In this document: positions 41,674-51,122 of the stretch, piece by piece
Layout of the letters: the number at the start of each line of letters is the position of its first letter
How positions within the stretch are numbered: position 1 is the stretch's first letter
Source: SOIV01 sp964435925
GTDB taxonomy: Bacteria; Acidobacteriota; Aminicenantia; Aminicenantales; Aminicenantaceae
DNA: 64,000 nucleotides
Reading direction: 5' to 3'
NCBI GenBank assembly: GCA_964435925.1
Contig: CAYTBG010000002.1
Coordinates: 8,984 to 72,983 of the forward strand
Made by a program: the position numbers and the translations under genes
The notes under the pieces: model-generated
The model's input: only the letters and a program-made list of their open reading frames with translations
Told to the model about the DNA's origin: nothing
The model's database searches: none

Positions 41674-42969
41674 TTATAGGGTAAAAGAATTACTGAAACA
41701 TGAAAATATGATGTGAGGGGCCTCGAAACAAAGACAATGAATCTCGGCTTTTTCCTTAAAATCATCCAGGAACTCTGCTCTCAGGGGTTTTACGGGTTCG
41801 GGATTGAAGAGAAGGGGGTTGATGTATCTTTCGTCTTTCTTGATTCTGTAGTCCAGATGGGGGCCGGTAGACTCGCCTGATGAACCCACGTACCCGATTT
41901 CCTGTCCTCCCTTGACTTTTTTCCCCTTTCTTATTCCTGCTGCATAACCTCTAAGATGGAGGTACATGGTTTCATACCTGTTTTTATGACGGATTCTGAT
42001 CATGCGGCCTGAAGCTCCGCTCCTCCCGGCAAAAGTGACGGTCCCGTCCGCAGTCACCTGGACCGGGGTTCCGATGCTAGCCGCATAATCCACTCCGTAG
42101 TGGGGGCGGAAAACCTTGCGAATCGGATGCAGCCTCCTGCGGCTGAAGCGGGAAGTAATCCGGCTGTACCTTATCGGAGATTTCAGGAATTGTTTCCTTA
42201 AAGATTCACCTTCAAGATCAAAATAATCCGAGTCTTTAGTGTCAGGGTAGGTGTAGCGGAAAGCCAGGAATTTCTTGCCTTGATTGACAAATTCTGCAGC
42301 TAGAATATTTTCGTAGCCGACAAATTCGCCGTTGAGATATTTCTTCTCGAATATGATTTTGAACGAGTCGCCGCGGCGAAGATCAGCATAAAAATCGATA
42401 TCCCAGGCAAAAAGTTCAGCAAGATTAAGAGCCAGGATAACTCCCTCTTTTTTATCTCTTACGGCAAAGATGAGATTCTCCTTGATGATCCCCCAGATCG
42501 CCTTGACCCTTATATCATAGGGAGTTTTTTTTATTTGAGCTCCATAGGTGCCCTCTTTTTTCTTGATGTGAAGATAATTTTCCTCATCGATATCGTACTC
42601 TAAGGAAAAGAGCTCTCCCTGTGGAGAGGAAAAAATTCTAAGCTCTTGGCCAGCTCGGATTTTGGCCAGATCATAGACAGGCTTTACATCTTTTATCAGT
42701 GCATGTATTTCAGCGGCGGAGAGATTGTAGGGCTTCAAAATTTCTGTCAGGGTCATTCCTCTTCGGATGACTTCTTTTTTTTCTTCCAAAGGCGGGAGGA
42801 CAAAAGAAACTTCTTGTTGAGCAGCATCTTTTTCCTTTTCGAACAAAGGTTTTTCCTTATGAAGGAAGGTCAGGAAAATGAATAGCGAGAAAGAGAGGAA
42901 TATAAACAATAAAAGATGTATGCGCCGAATTTCCCTTTTTTTTCTATATGTCTTTATCTTGACTTGCAT
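41674..42969 (-). CDS. M23-family peptidoglycan endopeptidase homologue
   Basis: A 431-residue membrane-anchored protein: one N-terminal helix (LLLFIFLSFSLFIFLTF), an OapA/LysM-like module (RRGMTLTEILKPYNLSAAEI) and a C-terminal M23 domain with FRPHYGVDYAA, TADGTVTFAGRSG and MYLHLRGYAAGI. The usual GPHLHYE ends in HxH, but here reads GPHLDYRI, so the His that ligates zinc is replaced by Asp. Activity may be altered or the protein may act as an activator, as EnvC and NlpD do. No neighbour forms an obvious operon. Confidence 0.9.
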   Translation of the reverse strand: MQVKIKTYRKKREIRRIHLLLFIFLSFSLFIFLTFLHKEKPLFEKEKDAAQQEVSFVLPPLEEKKEVIRRGMTLTEILKPYNLSAAEIHALIKDVKPVYDLAKIRAGQELRIFSSPQGELFSLEYDIDEENYLHIKKKEGTYGAQIKKTPYDIRVKAIWGIIKENLIFAVRDKKEGVILALNLAELFAWDIDFYADLRRGDSFKIIFEKKYLNGEFVGYENILAAEFVNQGKKFLAFRYTYPDTKDSDYFDLEGESLRKQFLKSPIRYSRITSRFSRRRLHPIRKVFRPHYGVDYAASIGTPVQVTADGTVTFAGRSGASGRMIRIRHKNRYETMYLHLRGYAAGIRKGKKVKGGQEIGYVGSSGESTGPHLDYRIKKDERYINPLLFNPEPVKPLRAEFLDDFKEKAEIHCLCFEAPHIIFSCFSNSFTL

Positions 42970-43103
42970 GAAGCATAATTATTTGGAGGAAGCCCTAAAT
43001 AAGAAAAATAGTTTATTTCGCCATTTTAGTCAACATTGGGATTGCCCAAATTGCTATAAGCGGAGTATCAGCTGACAAACGAACACCCAGTGTGGCGGAT
43101 AGC

Positions 43104-44474
43104 TCAATAATTTTTATTTTTAAGGGCATCCAATTTTTTTAGATAGCTTTTTACCAACATAACCGCCACTCCGGACAGTCCTACCAGGCCGATTAGGTTT
43201 GTAAAAGCCATCATACCGTTGAATACATCACCGATAGACCAGGCCTCCTCAACCTTCATCACAGCTCCGACGAAAATGACGAGGCAAAAGATCCAGCGGA
43301 ATGGTTGCTTTATCCAGGAGCCCAACAGATATTTAAATGAAATTTCTCCATAGTAAGGAACTGTAATCAAGCTGGAATATCCGAAAAGAAGAGAACTTGC
43401 AGCCACCATAAGGCCTCCGTATTTCGGTAAAGCGGTGTTAAAAGCAGCAGCGGTCATCGCTGTGCTGGTAATCCCTGTGTTCCAGACTCCGGTCACCAGA
43501 ACTGTTAAAGCCGTAAGGGAACAGATAATGATGGTATCAATAAAAACATCTAAAGAAGCGATTAATCCTTGCCGTACAGGTTCGCTGGTTTGGGCGGTGG
43601 CATGAAAGACAGCTGCTGTTCCGGTTCCAGCTTCGTTGGAATAAGCGCCTCTGGCCAGGCCGTAACGGATAGCCCGTGCTACTGTCATACCTGCCACTCC
43701 TCCTGTGATAGCTGAGGGTTTGAAGGCCCCGACGAAAATGAGGTAGAGAGCGTGGGGGAGCTGGGGGGCGAAAGCTATTAAGGTAAAAAAGGCACCAAAG
43801 ATGTACAAAAAGACCATAAAAGGGCTTAAAAATGTTGTCACCTTGGCTATGGTTTTAATTCCTCCGACTATGACCAGCCAGGTCAGAACAGCCAAGCCAA
43901 GGCCAGAAATCCATGGTTCTAATCCCAATTGTGTCTTTAAAGCCAGGGCTATTGAGTTGGATTGGATGGAAGTTGTTGCAAAAAGAGGCTTACAGCCCAT
44001 GAAGAAAGCATATATGCCTGCCAGCCAAGGGAGTTTCAACCCATCTCTTATGTAGTACATGGGACCACCCGCCACTGAGCCATCTGGAGTAATCCTCTTA
44101 AATTTCTGCCCCAGGACAGCTTCAACAAGCTTTGTGGCCATGCCGAAGAAGGCAAGGAGCCACATCCAGAAAACTGCTCCCGGACCGCCCATGGCGATTG
44201 CTGTGCAGACTCCGGCAATATTTCCATTTCCAATTGTGCAGGCCAAAGAGGTGGTTAAGGCCTGGAAAGGGGTAATATCGCCCTTGCGCTCCTTTGCGGT
44301 TTCCCCAAAATCTCTTTTCCCAAGACCAAAGCGAAAAGACAGTCGCAGACGGCGAATCTGGACAAAGCGCAGGCGGATGGTTAGGAAAAATCCTACTCCT
44401 AAGAGGAGGATAACCGTCTGGGGGCCCCAGACTACTGAGGCCATGGTGCGGAGGGCGCGCTCAAAAAAGTCCAT
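43104..44474 (-). CDS. Sodium:alanine/glycine symporter (AGCS family)
   Basis: A 456-residue carrier with about 11 helices. Signatures include GNIAGVCTAIAMGGPGAVFWMW, GGPMYYIRDGL, and the AGCS motif SNEAGTGTAAVFHATAQTSEP. It imports alanine, glycine or D-alanine with Na+. No glycine-riboswitch-like leader was seen. Together with the C69 and S9 peptidases this fits growth on peptides and amino acids. Confidence 0.94.
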   Translation of the reverse strand: MDFFERALRTMASVVWGPQTVILLLGVGFFLTIRLRFVQIRRLRLSFRFGLGKRDFGETAKERKGDITPFQALTTSLACTIGNGNIAGVCTAIAMGGPGAVFWMWLLAFFGMATKLVEAVLGQKFKRITPDGSVAGGPMYYIRDGLKLPWLAGIYAFFMGCKPLFATTSIQSNSIALALKTQLGLEPWISGLGLAVLTWLVIVGGIKTIAKVTTFLSPFMVFLYIFGAFFTLIAFAPQLPHALYLIFVGAFKPSAITGGVAGMTVARAIRYGLARGAYSNEAGTGTAAVFHATAQTSEPVRQGLIASLDVFIDTIIICSLTALTVLVTGVWNTGITSTAMTAAAFNTALPKYGGLMVAASSLLFGYSSLITVPYYGEISFKYLLGSWIKQPFRWIFCLVIFVGAVMKVEEAWSIGDVFNGMMAFTNLIGLVGLSGVAVMLVKSYLKKLDALKNKNY

Positions 44475-44648
44475 ATCTCTTTTTCCTATTTCAACTTTGC
44501 GTCTAAGCTCACACGATAATTCTTTTCCTCTGCGGCAAAAATTTTCTCTAAGACTACTTTAAGATAAATTTATCGGACCTTTCTTTTTTATATTTTCCTG
44601 ATTCATCCGAGAAAGCAAAAAAAACTGGCATAGAGGATTAGTTTCCTT

Positions 44649-44846
44649 TCAAGTCTTTTTTTTCTTCTTTTTTCTTTGGATTTCCTTTTTTACAGCAGGA
44701 TGGAGCATGAAAAAGTACCAAAAGCCCAAAAGGACAATAAGAATGATGAATCTGGAAACATCTCCTTGAATGAGAGAGTAGACAGCATAAACAAAAGTAG
44801 CAAGGAGAGCAAAAAGGTGAAAGAAGGTGAATATCCAGTCGAACAT
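44649..44846 (-). CDS. Small two-span membrane protein with polylysine tail
   Basis: A 65-residue protein with two hydrophobic segments (FHLFALLATFVYAVYSL and FIILIVLLGFWYFFML) and a very basic end (VKKEIQRKKKKKKT), which should keep the C terminus in the cytoplasm. It starts 54 bases downstream of the cyclophilin gene on the same strand. No known family. Confidence 0.6.
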   Translation of the reverse strand: MFDWIFTFFHLFALLATFVYAVYSLIQGDVSRFIILIVLLGFWYFFMLHPAVKKEIQRKKKKKKT

Positions 44847-44900
44847 TGCAGTCAGGAGAAGTCCGAAACTCCGAAAATGACGGAATTATCAGCCAAAAAG

Positions 44901-45488
44901 CTAATCGTTTTCCACCCTGCGGATGGAGATAATCGTTATGGTTTCCCTCGGAACATTCGCCCGGCCGCTTTTTGTCATTATTGTAACGTTAGCTATGGCA
45001 TCAACGACGTCCATGCCATTTATAACTTTTCCGAAGACAGCATACCCGTATCCTTCAGGAGTGTTGTCTCTGTGATCCAGGCCAGGATTATCCGCATGAT
45101 TTATGAAGAACTGGCAAGTGGCGCTGTCTTTGTCAGGCATGCGAGCCATGGCAATCGTTCCTCTGTTGTTTTTTAGCTTATTCGCAGCTTCGTTCTTTAT
45201 GGCAGGCTTAGCCGGTTTTGATGTAAAATCCGGGGTCAGTCCGCCACCCTGAATCATGAATCCTTTCATCACCCGGTGAAATATTGTTCCATCATAGAAT
45301 TTCTCATCCACGTAGGAAAAAAAATTCTTGACAGTTATGGGCGCTTTATCTGGATAGAGTTCGATAGTTATATCTCCCATGCTTGTTTTCATGATTACTT
45401 TTGGATTGGTTTTGTTGGCCTGGATTGTTGTGGCAAAAGCCATGAGCACCCCCAGTATTGAAATGATTAAAAAAAGCTTTTTTAACAT
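44901..45488 (-). CDS. Periplasmic cyclophilin-type peptidyl-prolyl isomerase
   Basis: A 195-residue cyclophilin with a Sec signal peptide (LFLIISILGVLMAFATTIQA) and core motifs MGDITIELYPDKAPITVKNF, FYDGTIFHRVMKGFMIQGG (catalytic Arg), GTIAMARM and SATCQFFINHAD. Such enzymes isomerise Xaa-Pro bonds of exported proteins. The usual Trp of human CypA is absent, as in most bacterial types. It is the only intact isomerase in the window; the FKBP gene near 380 is broken. Confidence 0.94.
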   Translation of the reverse strand: MLKKLFLIISILGVLMAFATTIQANKTNPKVIMKTSMGDITIELYPDKAPITVKNFFSYVDEKFYDGTIFHRVMKGFMIQGGGLTPDFTSKPAKPAIKNEAANKLKNNRGTIAMARMPDKDSATCQFFINHADNPGLDHRDNTPEGYGYAVFGKVINGMDVVDAIANVTIMTKSGRANVPRETITIISIRRVEND

Positions 45489-45545
45489 GAAATTCTCCTT
45501 AATGATGTTTTACAGAAATGGCGAAATCAAGATATCATAAAAAAA

Positions 45546-45558
45546 GGGGACAGGCTAC
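45546..45558. repeat. Lone REP-like half site
   Basis: GGGGACAGGCTAC preceded by A-run and followed by TTTTTT is a common half of REP-type palindromes. Its usual mirror partner is not found in the next 120 bases. Lies 60 bases upstream of the cyclophilin start. Confidence 0.4.
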
Positions 45559-45682
45559 TTTTTTATTAAAAAATGCATTTAGTAGAAAACTCCATACATA
45601 ATGTGTGTTCTTGAATTATCATTTCCATTTATATATAATGATTTCATATAATTAAATAAATCTCAGTTGGCGAGGTGGAAAA

Positions 45683-46198
45683 ATGAATGAACAAGCAATC
45701 TGCATTTTATGTGAAAAAAACGCAGAGAAAGCGCATATTCCAGGCAAGGTGGGATATTTCATAAAATGTGATATATGTGGGGAATATTTTTTGGCTTCAC
45801 CGGAGATATTTGAGAGCAGTTATACAGCTATGCCTAGAGAAAAAAGAACAATGATATCATCTTATACAAGGGATTGTTTTGAGCATAGCAAGGAACCCCC
45901 TCAGCTGGAAGACTCGGGTTACTTAAAAGGGATAATTACAGATTATGAGAACAAGACTCTTGATGATAAGGCAAAGAATTTAATCTTGTACGTAAGAAAG
46001 AAGTCTCCTCAGTATGGCTATAATGTTTTGTTGGAAGCGGAAAAAGATTACCCTATCACGTACTCGCTAGGTCCTGAAGGATTCGCAGAAATTCTTAACA
46101 ATACGATTGAACAGAGATTGATTAAATCTATAGAATCAGGTTTTGAATTAACAGAGCAAGGCTATACGCTGGGCACAGAGCTTTTGGAAAAAGAATAA
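45683..46198 (+). CDS. Zinc-ribbon protein of unknown function
   Basis: A 171-residue protein beginning with a four-Cys module (ICILCEKNAEKAHIPG..., KCDICGEYFLAS), then a helical middle (KAKNLILYVRKKSPQYG) and an end that resembles a winged-helix wing (IKSIESGFELTEQGYTLG). This layout, an N-terminal ribbon with Cys-x2-Cys pairs followed by a small winged-helix-like domain, is familiar from uncharacterised proteins near defence genes, but no other defence gene is here. Ribosome site GGCGAGG precedes the ATG. Confidence 0.65.
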   Translation: MNEQAICILCEKNAEKAHIPGKVGYFIKCDICGEYFLASPEIFESSYTAMPREKRTMISSYTRDCFEHSKEPPQLEDSGYLKGIITDYENKTLDDKAKNLILYVRKKSPQYGYNVLLEAEKDYPITYSLGPEGFAEILNNTIEQRLIKSIESGFELTEQGYTLGTELLEKE

Positions 46199-46264
46199 AG
46201 GAGGGCATGCGTTATCAAGTCAGGTTGGCACTTAATTTTATAAGACTCCCCAACTCACACCAAC

Positions 46265-48910
46265 TCACTCATGCTTGAGGCTGTCGACAGGATTGGCTCT
46301 AGCGGCTCTCAAGGTCTGCAGGCTTACTGTAAGCAGAGCTACTGCCAGGCCGAGCGCGGCGGAGAGAAGGAATATCCACATCTCTATGTTGGTCCGGTAG
46401 GCGAACTTTTGGAGCCATGCCTGCATGGCGAAATAGGCGATGGGCCAGGCGATGAGGTTGGCGGCTGCTATACAGTTAAGGAACTCCTTGTTGAGGAGCG
46501 CCACAATCCTGGCCGTTGACGAGCCCAGGACCTTGCGAATCCCTATCTCCTTTGTCCTCTGTTCAGCGATGGAAGAGGCAAGGCCGAAAAGGCCCAGACA
46601 GGCGATAAACACTGCCAGGGCCGCGAAGGACTTAAAGATTTTTCCCAGTCTTGCTTCACTATTGTACAGATTGTGGAAGTCCTCATCCAGAAACCTGTAC
46701 TCGAAGGGATAGCCCAGGTTCATCTCGTCCCAGGTCTTTTCCAGAGAGGCCAGAGTGGCAGACACGTTGACGGACCGGATCTTCACATACATGCGCCTCA
46801 GCCACCCGGGAAACATTTTAAATACCAGGGGCTCGATCTTGTAGTGAAGGTTCTGGAAATGGGCATCCTTCATGACGCCGATGATCTGGCCGTCGATATT
46901 CCAGAATCCGAACCTCTTTCCCACCACGGGTTTTTCAAGCCCCATTCGTCTTACGGCTTCCTCATTGACGATGAAGGCGGTTTCAGAATCGGTGGAATAT
47001 TCCCGCGAAAAGCTCCGGCCTTCAACCAGGGGGATATCGAAAGTCTCGATGTAATCATAATCTACGAAGTCAGCCTTAATCTCCATTTTTGCGTCAGGGG
47101 ATCTTCCTTCCCACATCGGTGTGCCGGGAGAGCTCTGGATATTGGTGGGAAGAGCCATAGATGCGGTGACGTGGATGACATCGGGTTCTTGCAGAAACCG
47201 TTCGCAGATGGATCCGTACCTGTCATGGAGTTCGCCGTGGATACTCAAATGGATGATGTGCTCCCGGTTAAAACCCAGATCAATATTTCTCATGTAGGAG
47301 AGCTGGCGGGAGATTATGAGCGTTCCGATGATGAGAAAAACAGACAGCGTAAACTGGAAAATAACCAGTACCTTTCTAAACAGAGGATTGGCCCCAGATG
47401 AGCGCCCGGTACTTTTGAAGATCCGGATAGGCTGGAACGAGGATAGGAAGAGCGCCGGGTAGCTGCCGGATAAAATGCCGGTCACTAGGGCTAGGCCGAT
47501 AAATCCGAGTGAGAGAATGGGGTTGTTCCACCAGCCTGAGGTGAGTTGTTTGCCAGAGAGGGTGTTGAACAGCGGAAGCAGTAACTCCAGGAGAATAAGG
47601 GCGATCCACAGGGCGAAAAGCGCTATCAGAATGGACTTGCCGAAAAACTGCCGGATAAGCTGAGACCTCTCAGCTCCCAGCACTTTCCTCAGCCCGACTT
47701 CCTTAACCCGGCTGGCTGAACGGGCTGTGGTGAGGTTCATGAAATTGACGCAGGCGATGAGCAAAACGAACACGGCCAGAGCACTGAAGATCCAGACATA
47801 TTTTATATCGCCCCTGTTTCTGAGATCATGGCCCAGGTTGGAGAAAAGATGGATGTCGGTTAGAGGCTGGAGAGCCAGTTCATCTGTGTCCTCCTCGGTA
47901 TATTTTTTGACGTAGCCTGTGAGTTTCTGGTTGAGATTCTCGGCGGAGGCTGATTGCTCCAGCATGACATAGGTACGAAAGGAATTGAATCCCCAGTTAT
48001 CTGCGTTGTCTTCCCCGATGGATTCCTTGATGATGATTTCAAAGGGGGACAGGAGGTCGAATTCAAGACTGGAATTTAGTGAATCATTGTGGATGACTCC
48101 GGTGACTATGACATCGTAAGAGTTGTTGACTGTCAGGGTTTTTCCGATGGGATCTTCCTCGTTGAAATACTTGGCCGCGGTTTTTTCCGTAAGGATGACC
48201 GAGTAGGGATTTGAGAAGACGGTTTCCGGGTCGCCTTTTACTAGAGGGAAGGAAAACATGTCGAAAAAATCAGGGTCGGCATGCCTAGACCCTGGCTCGT
48301 TGAAGCTCTTGTCTTTATAGGTAACGAGCTGTCTCTGCCAGTAGCCGAACCGGGTGGCCTTGATAATTTCAGGAAAATCTCTTTTAAGGGCCGCGGCCAT
48401 GGGAGGAGGAGTCAGCGTGCTGGAGGAATTCTTCTGTGTGGTGGATTCGCTGCGGTAGACCCGGTAGATCTGGCCGGCGTTGGTGTTGAAACGATCGAAG
48501 CTCCATTCATCCGCCACCCAGAGAACGATCAGCATACAGACGGTTAGGCCTATGGCCAGGCCGGAGACATTGATGAGGGAGTAGCCTTTATGGCGGCGGA
48601 TCGTGCGCAGGGCTGTCTTTACGTAGTTCCAGACCAAGGCAGGCATGAAGCGGCCGGGGCGAAGGGGGGAGCGGCAGTTGAGCATGACGAGCCGGTTTTT
48701 GTTGTATTCAGCGGCGATGCTTTCAGCTGCCCCCATTTGGACAACAGCCTGGCGGAAGGCATCCTCTTCCGTAAGCCCCGCTTGTCTCTGGGCATTGTAG
48801 GCGTCGCGGAGGTGGAGTTCGATGTCTGCGATGAGCCCATTCTCGAACACTTCATGTTTTTGTAGGCTTTCTTTCCATTTTCTGATTTCTTTTCCCAGAT
48901 CGAACATCAT
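46265..48910 (-). CDS. ABC-transporter permease of the MacB/FtsX type with N-terminal prefix domain
   Basis: An 881-residue protein with an N-terminal soluble prefix (FENGLIADIELHLRDAYNAQ, the 'permease prefix' common in Acidobacteria), then two MacB_PCD periplasmic domains and FtsX-type membrane blocks (CVNFMNLTTARSASRVKEV, LRKVLGAERSQLIRQFF, and near the end EQRTKEIGIRKVLGSSTARI). No ATPase gene is adjacent, so it must pair with an unlinked one. The adjacent PadR gene points to regulated export of a peptide, lipoprotein or toxic compound. Confidence 0.9.
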   Translation of the reverse strand: MMFDLGKEIRKWKESLQKHEVFENGLIADIELHLRDAYNAQRQAGLTEEDAFRQAVVQMGAAESIAAEYNKNRLVMLNCRSPLRPGRFMPALVWNYVKTALRTIRRHKGYSLINVSGLAIGLTVCMLIVLWVADEWSFDRFNTNAGQIYRVYRSESTTQKNSSSTLTPPPMAAALKRDFPEIIKATRFGYWQRQLVTYKDKSFNEPGSRHADPDFFDMFSFPLVKGDPETVFSNPYSVILTEKTAAKYFNEEDPIGKTLTVNNSYDVIVTGVIHNDSLNSSLEFDLLSPFEIIIKESIGEDNADNWGFNSFRTYVMLEQSASAENLNQKLTGYVKKYTEEDTDELALQPLTDIHLFSNLGHDLRNRGDIKYVWIFSALAVFVLLIACVNFMNLTTARSASRVKEVGLRKVLGAERSQLIRQFFGKSILIALFALWIALILLELLLPLFNTLSGKQLTSGWWNNPILSLGFIGLALVTGILSGSYPALFLSSFQPIRIFKSTGRSSGANPLFRKVLVIFQFTLSVFLIIGTLIISRQLSYMRNIDLGFNREHIIHLSIHGELHDRYGSICERFLQEPDVIHVTASMALPTNIQSSPGTPMWEGRSPDAKMEIKADFVDYDYIETFDIPLVEGRSFSREYSTDSETAFIVNEEAVRRMGLEKPVVGKRFGFWNIDGQIIGVMKDAHFQNLHYKIEPLVFKMFPGWLRRMYVKIRSVNVSATLASLEKTWDEMNLGYPFEYRFLDEDFHNLYNSEARLGKIFKSFAALAVFIACLGLFGLASSIAEQRTKEIGIRKVLGSSTARIVALLNKEFLNCIAAANLIAWPIAYFAMQAWLQKFAYRTNIEMWIFLLSAALGLAVALLTVSLQTLRAARANPVDSLKHE

Positions 48911-48924
48911 TCCTCCCGCTGGTT

Positions 48925-49263
48925 TTAATCCTCGGCCGGAATCGGCTTTGTAAGCCGGACTAATGCTTTCCAGATATTCCGCCAGCTTGCAAGTTCTGAT
49001 GCCAGTTCCTTACGGCCCTTCTCGGTGATAGTATAGTAGTGTCGGGGACGGCTTTCTCCGGAGAGTTTCCATTTAGAAGTGATCAGGTCGTCCATTTCCA
49101 TTCTCTGTAAGACCGGATAAAGCATCCCGTCCGTCCATTTAAGATGCCCTCCTGAAATGTCTTTAACTTTCTGGATTATGCTGTAGCCGTAATCCTCTCC
49201 TCTGGAGAGAATCGCCAGAATTATGGGCCTGGTTGATGCAGCCATCAATGTTTTTGATATCAT
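48925..49263 (-). CDS. PadR-family transcriptional regulator
   Basis: A 112-residue winged-helix repressor. The sequence TRPIILAILSRGEDYGYSII and the wing SGGHLKWTDGMLYPVLQRME are PadR signatures, followed by PRHYYTITEKGRKELA. I start it at ATG 49263 (MISKTLMAASTRP), which follows GAGG by six bases and matches the usual PadR beginning; two earlier in-frame ATGs would add 15 residues. It lies 14 bases before the permease and very likely controls it. PadR proteins respond to phenolics or peptides. Confidence 0.92.
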   Translation of the reverse strand: MISKTLMAASTRPIILAILSRGEDYGYSIIQKVKDISGGHLKWTDGMLYPVLQRMEMDDLITSKWKLSGESRPRHYYTITEKGRKELASELASWRNIWKALVRLTKPIPAED

Positions 49264-49509
49264 TTTGTGCCTCATACTCGAAGATACATTCGCAATATAT
49301 GTATGCATATTTCATGCCAAATGAAGGCTCCACGGGGAGCCGGGGGAATTGTGGTTCATCATATGGAAGGCTTGTTCATTTCTGAAACAGCGACTGTTCG
49401 ATTCTGGACGGATTAGTAATAATCGTATTTTTCCTCATTTAGAGTAACCTTTTCCTTTTAAATAAAGTTTTCTATAATGGAGACTATAATGCAGAAAGGA
49501 GAAGAATTG

Positions 49510-50275
49510 ATGAGAAGATGTCGTCTTTACGCGCTAGTTTTTTTGGTACTTTCACACGCCTCTAGAGTATATGAAGCATTTCTGGGATATCGAACTCCTA
49601 CACAAGCCTGGTGAACGGCCAACCTATACTAGCCCTGGATATTATGTGTTGGGCGTTATCCTGGAGACCGTATCGGAGAAATCCTATGCTGAATTGCTAG
49701 AGGAAAATATTTTTGGTCCTCTTGGCATGAAAAATACCCATGTGCACAACAACAGGACAATCCATAAGAATATGGCAACTGGTTATCAGCAGGGCCTGGA
49801 AGGGTATGCTCTCGCTGGAATGGAGGAAGAATCGACACGCCTCGCCGCTGGCAACATTCTAAGCACCGTAAAAGATCTGTACAGTTTTCAGAAAATATTG
49901 GATTTCGAGGGAGATAATATTCTGTCGGAAAAAAATAAAAAAATGCTTCTTGAACCGCATTCCCCCAATTTTTCTCTGGCTGGAATCGTTATGTCTATCC
50001 CTTATAATAACGGAAAAGACAAAATGACGTTCATTCGCGCCGGAGGTTCTTCATACGGATTTCGGGCTCTCATGGACAGGATTATCGAGAAGGACGCATT
50101 GATTGCAAAGGCTGTATCCAAGTATAGAAGATTCCAATCTATTGGAGCGCAAAGTCCACAGCCGCTCTGGAATGAAGAGCTGTTGTATCATATAGAGGAA
50201 TTTCATAATCTTCTTGACGGACGATTAAAGGAATTTCCGTGCATCCTAGAATCACACCTTGGGCCCCGCGTTTGA
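49510..50275 (+). pseudogene. Beta-lactamase-fold serine hydrolase, internally deleted
   Basis: ATG 49510 after GAAAGGAG encodes a signal-peptide-like start (MRRCRLYALVFLVLSHAS) and stops at 49612. In another frame from 49571 the sequence matches the second half of class C beta-lactamase/esterase proteins: GYYVLGVILETVSEKSYAEL, IFGPLGMKNTH, then RLAAGNILSTVKDLYSF. The SxxK catalytic region between signal and this half is missing. The 3' end runs on in an unrelated frame over the antisense racemase gene from about 50100. So the gene lost its middle and its end and is not functional. Confidence 0.75.
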
Positions 50276-50831
50276 CAAGATTTTGGATGATACTTTGAAA
50301 TTTCCCTTTTGAAAGCTCCTTGATCTCTCCCAAACACAGCTCATTATACAGAATATCGTGAATGACCTGTCTTTCCTTATCCTCAGGAATCAAAACGTCT
50401 ATCCCATGTATTTCTTGCAAACGTCCCTTATAGAAATCTTGTTCCATTGTAAATTTTGTGCCGAGCAGTCCCACTCGGCTTTGTCCGTTTGCCTTGACAG
50501 CTCCTGCTGTGACATCAGCAATATGCAGCAGAGGAATCTGGATTGCCCTTTGGACCTCATCAGCCATCTTATGCATGGTGTTTGTACAGATAACTAAAAA
50601 ATCAGCTCCAGCTTTCTTCACCCTTTGAGCCGCCTCGATCATCAACCGGGTCAATGATTCCCAGTCTCCTTGATGCTGCAGTTTTTCCACATCATCAAAA
50701 TCCACAGAATAGAGAATACATGGCGCTGAATGAAATCCTCCGAGCTTTTCCTTAACGGCCTGATTCATGATCCGATAGTACTCCAGAGATGATTCCCAGC
50801 TCATTCCGCCGATCATGCCTATAGTTTTCAT
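50139..50831 (-). CDS. Aspartate/glutamate racemase family protein
   Basis: A 230-residue cofactor-independent racemase. The two catalytic Cys are in VICTNTMHK and ILGCTEIPLIV, and the N terminus TIGMIGGMSWESSLEYYRIM matches the 'amino acid racemase YgeA/aspartate racemase' group. It should interconvert L- and D-aspartate or a related amino acid. Its 3' end overlaps the decayed beta-lactamase frame convergently. AGGGAGGAG precedes the ATG. Confidence 0.93.
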   Translation of the reverse strand: MKTIGMIGGMSWESSLEYYRIMNQAVKEKLGGFHSAPCILYSVDFDDVEKLQHQGDWESLTRLMIEAAQRVKKAGADFLVICTNTMHKMADEVQRAIQIPLLHIADVTAGAVKANGQSRVGLLGTKFTMEQDFYKGRLQEIHGIDVLIPEDKERQVIHDILYNELCLGEIKELSKGKFQSIIQNLVKRGAQGVILGCTEIPLIVRQEDYEIPLYDTTALHSRAAVDFALQ

Positions 50832-51122
50832 ATACTCCTCCCTTCCCGGTCACACATAATCCTTAAACGGGAATGTATTTTAGCCAAAAATAGAGGAAAT
50901 TGGTTTTTCTGGACTGCATTGAGCCCAGCTCATTCTCTTCAATTTCCACCTTCTGACCGGTTCTGTTTATAATAGTAGATAATGATAGATGGAGGAAACA
51001 TACCATGTCAATGAAGAATTCGCGATGAGTAGAAGGAATCACATGTCTTCAATTCATGTAAAAAAGCCCAGGAATGGAAGAAAAACTTTACCTTTAGGCA
51101 CGCGTATAACAAAATAGTCGAG

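Noticed and set aside
46673..47401. 242-residue frame on the plus strand
   Set aside because: Antisense shadow of the MacB-type permease; no domain pattern.
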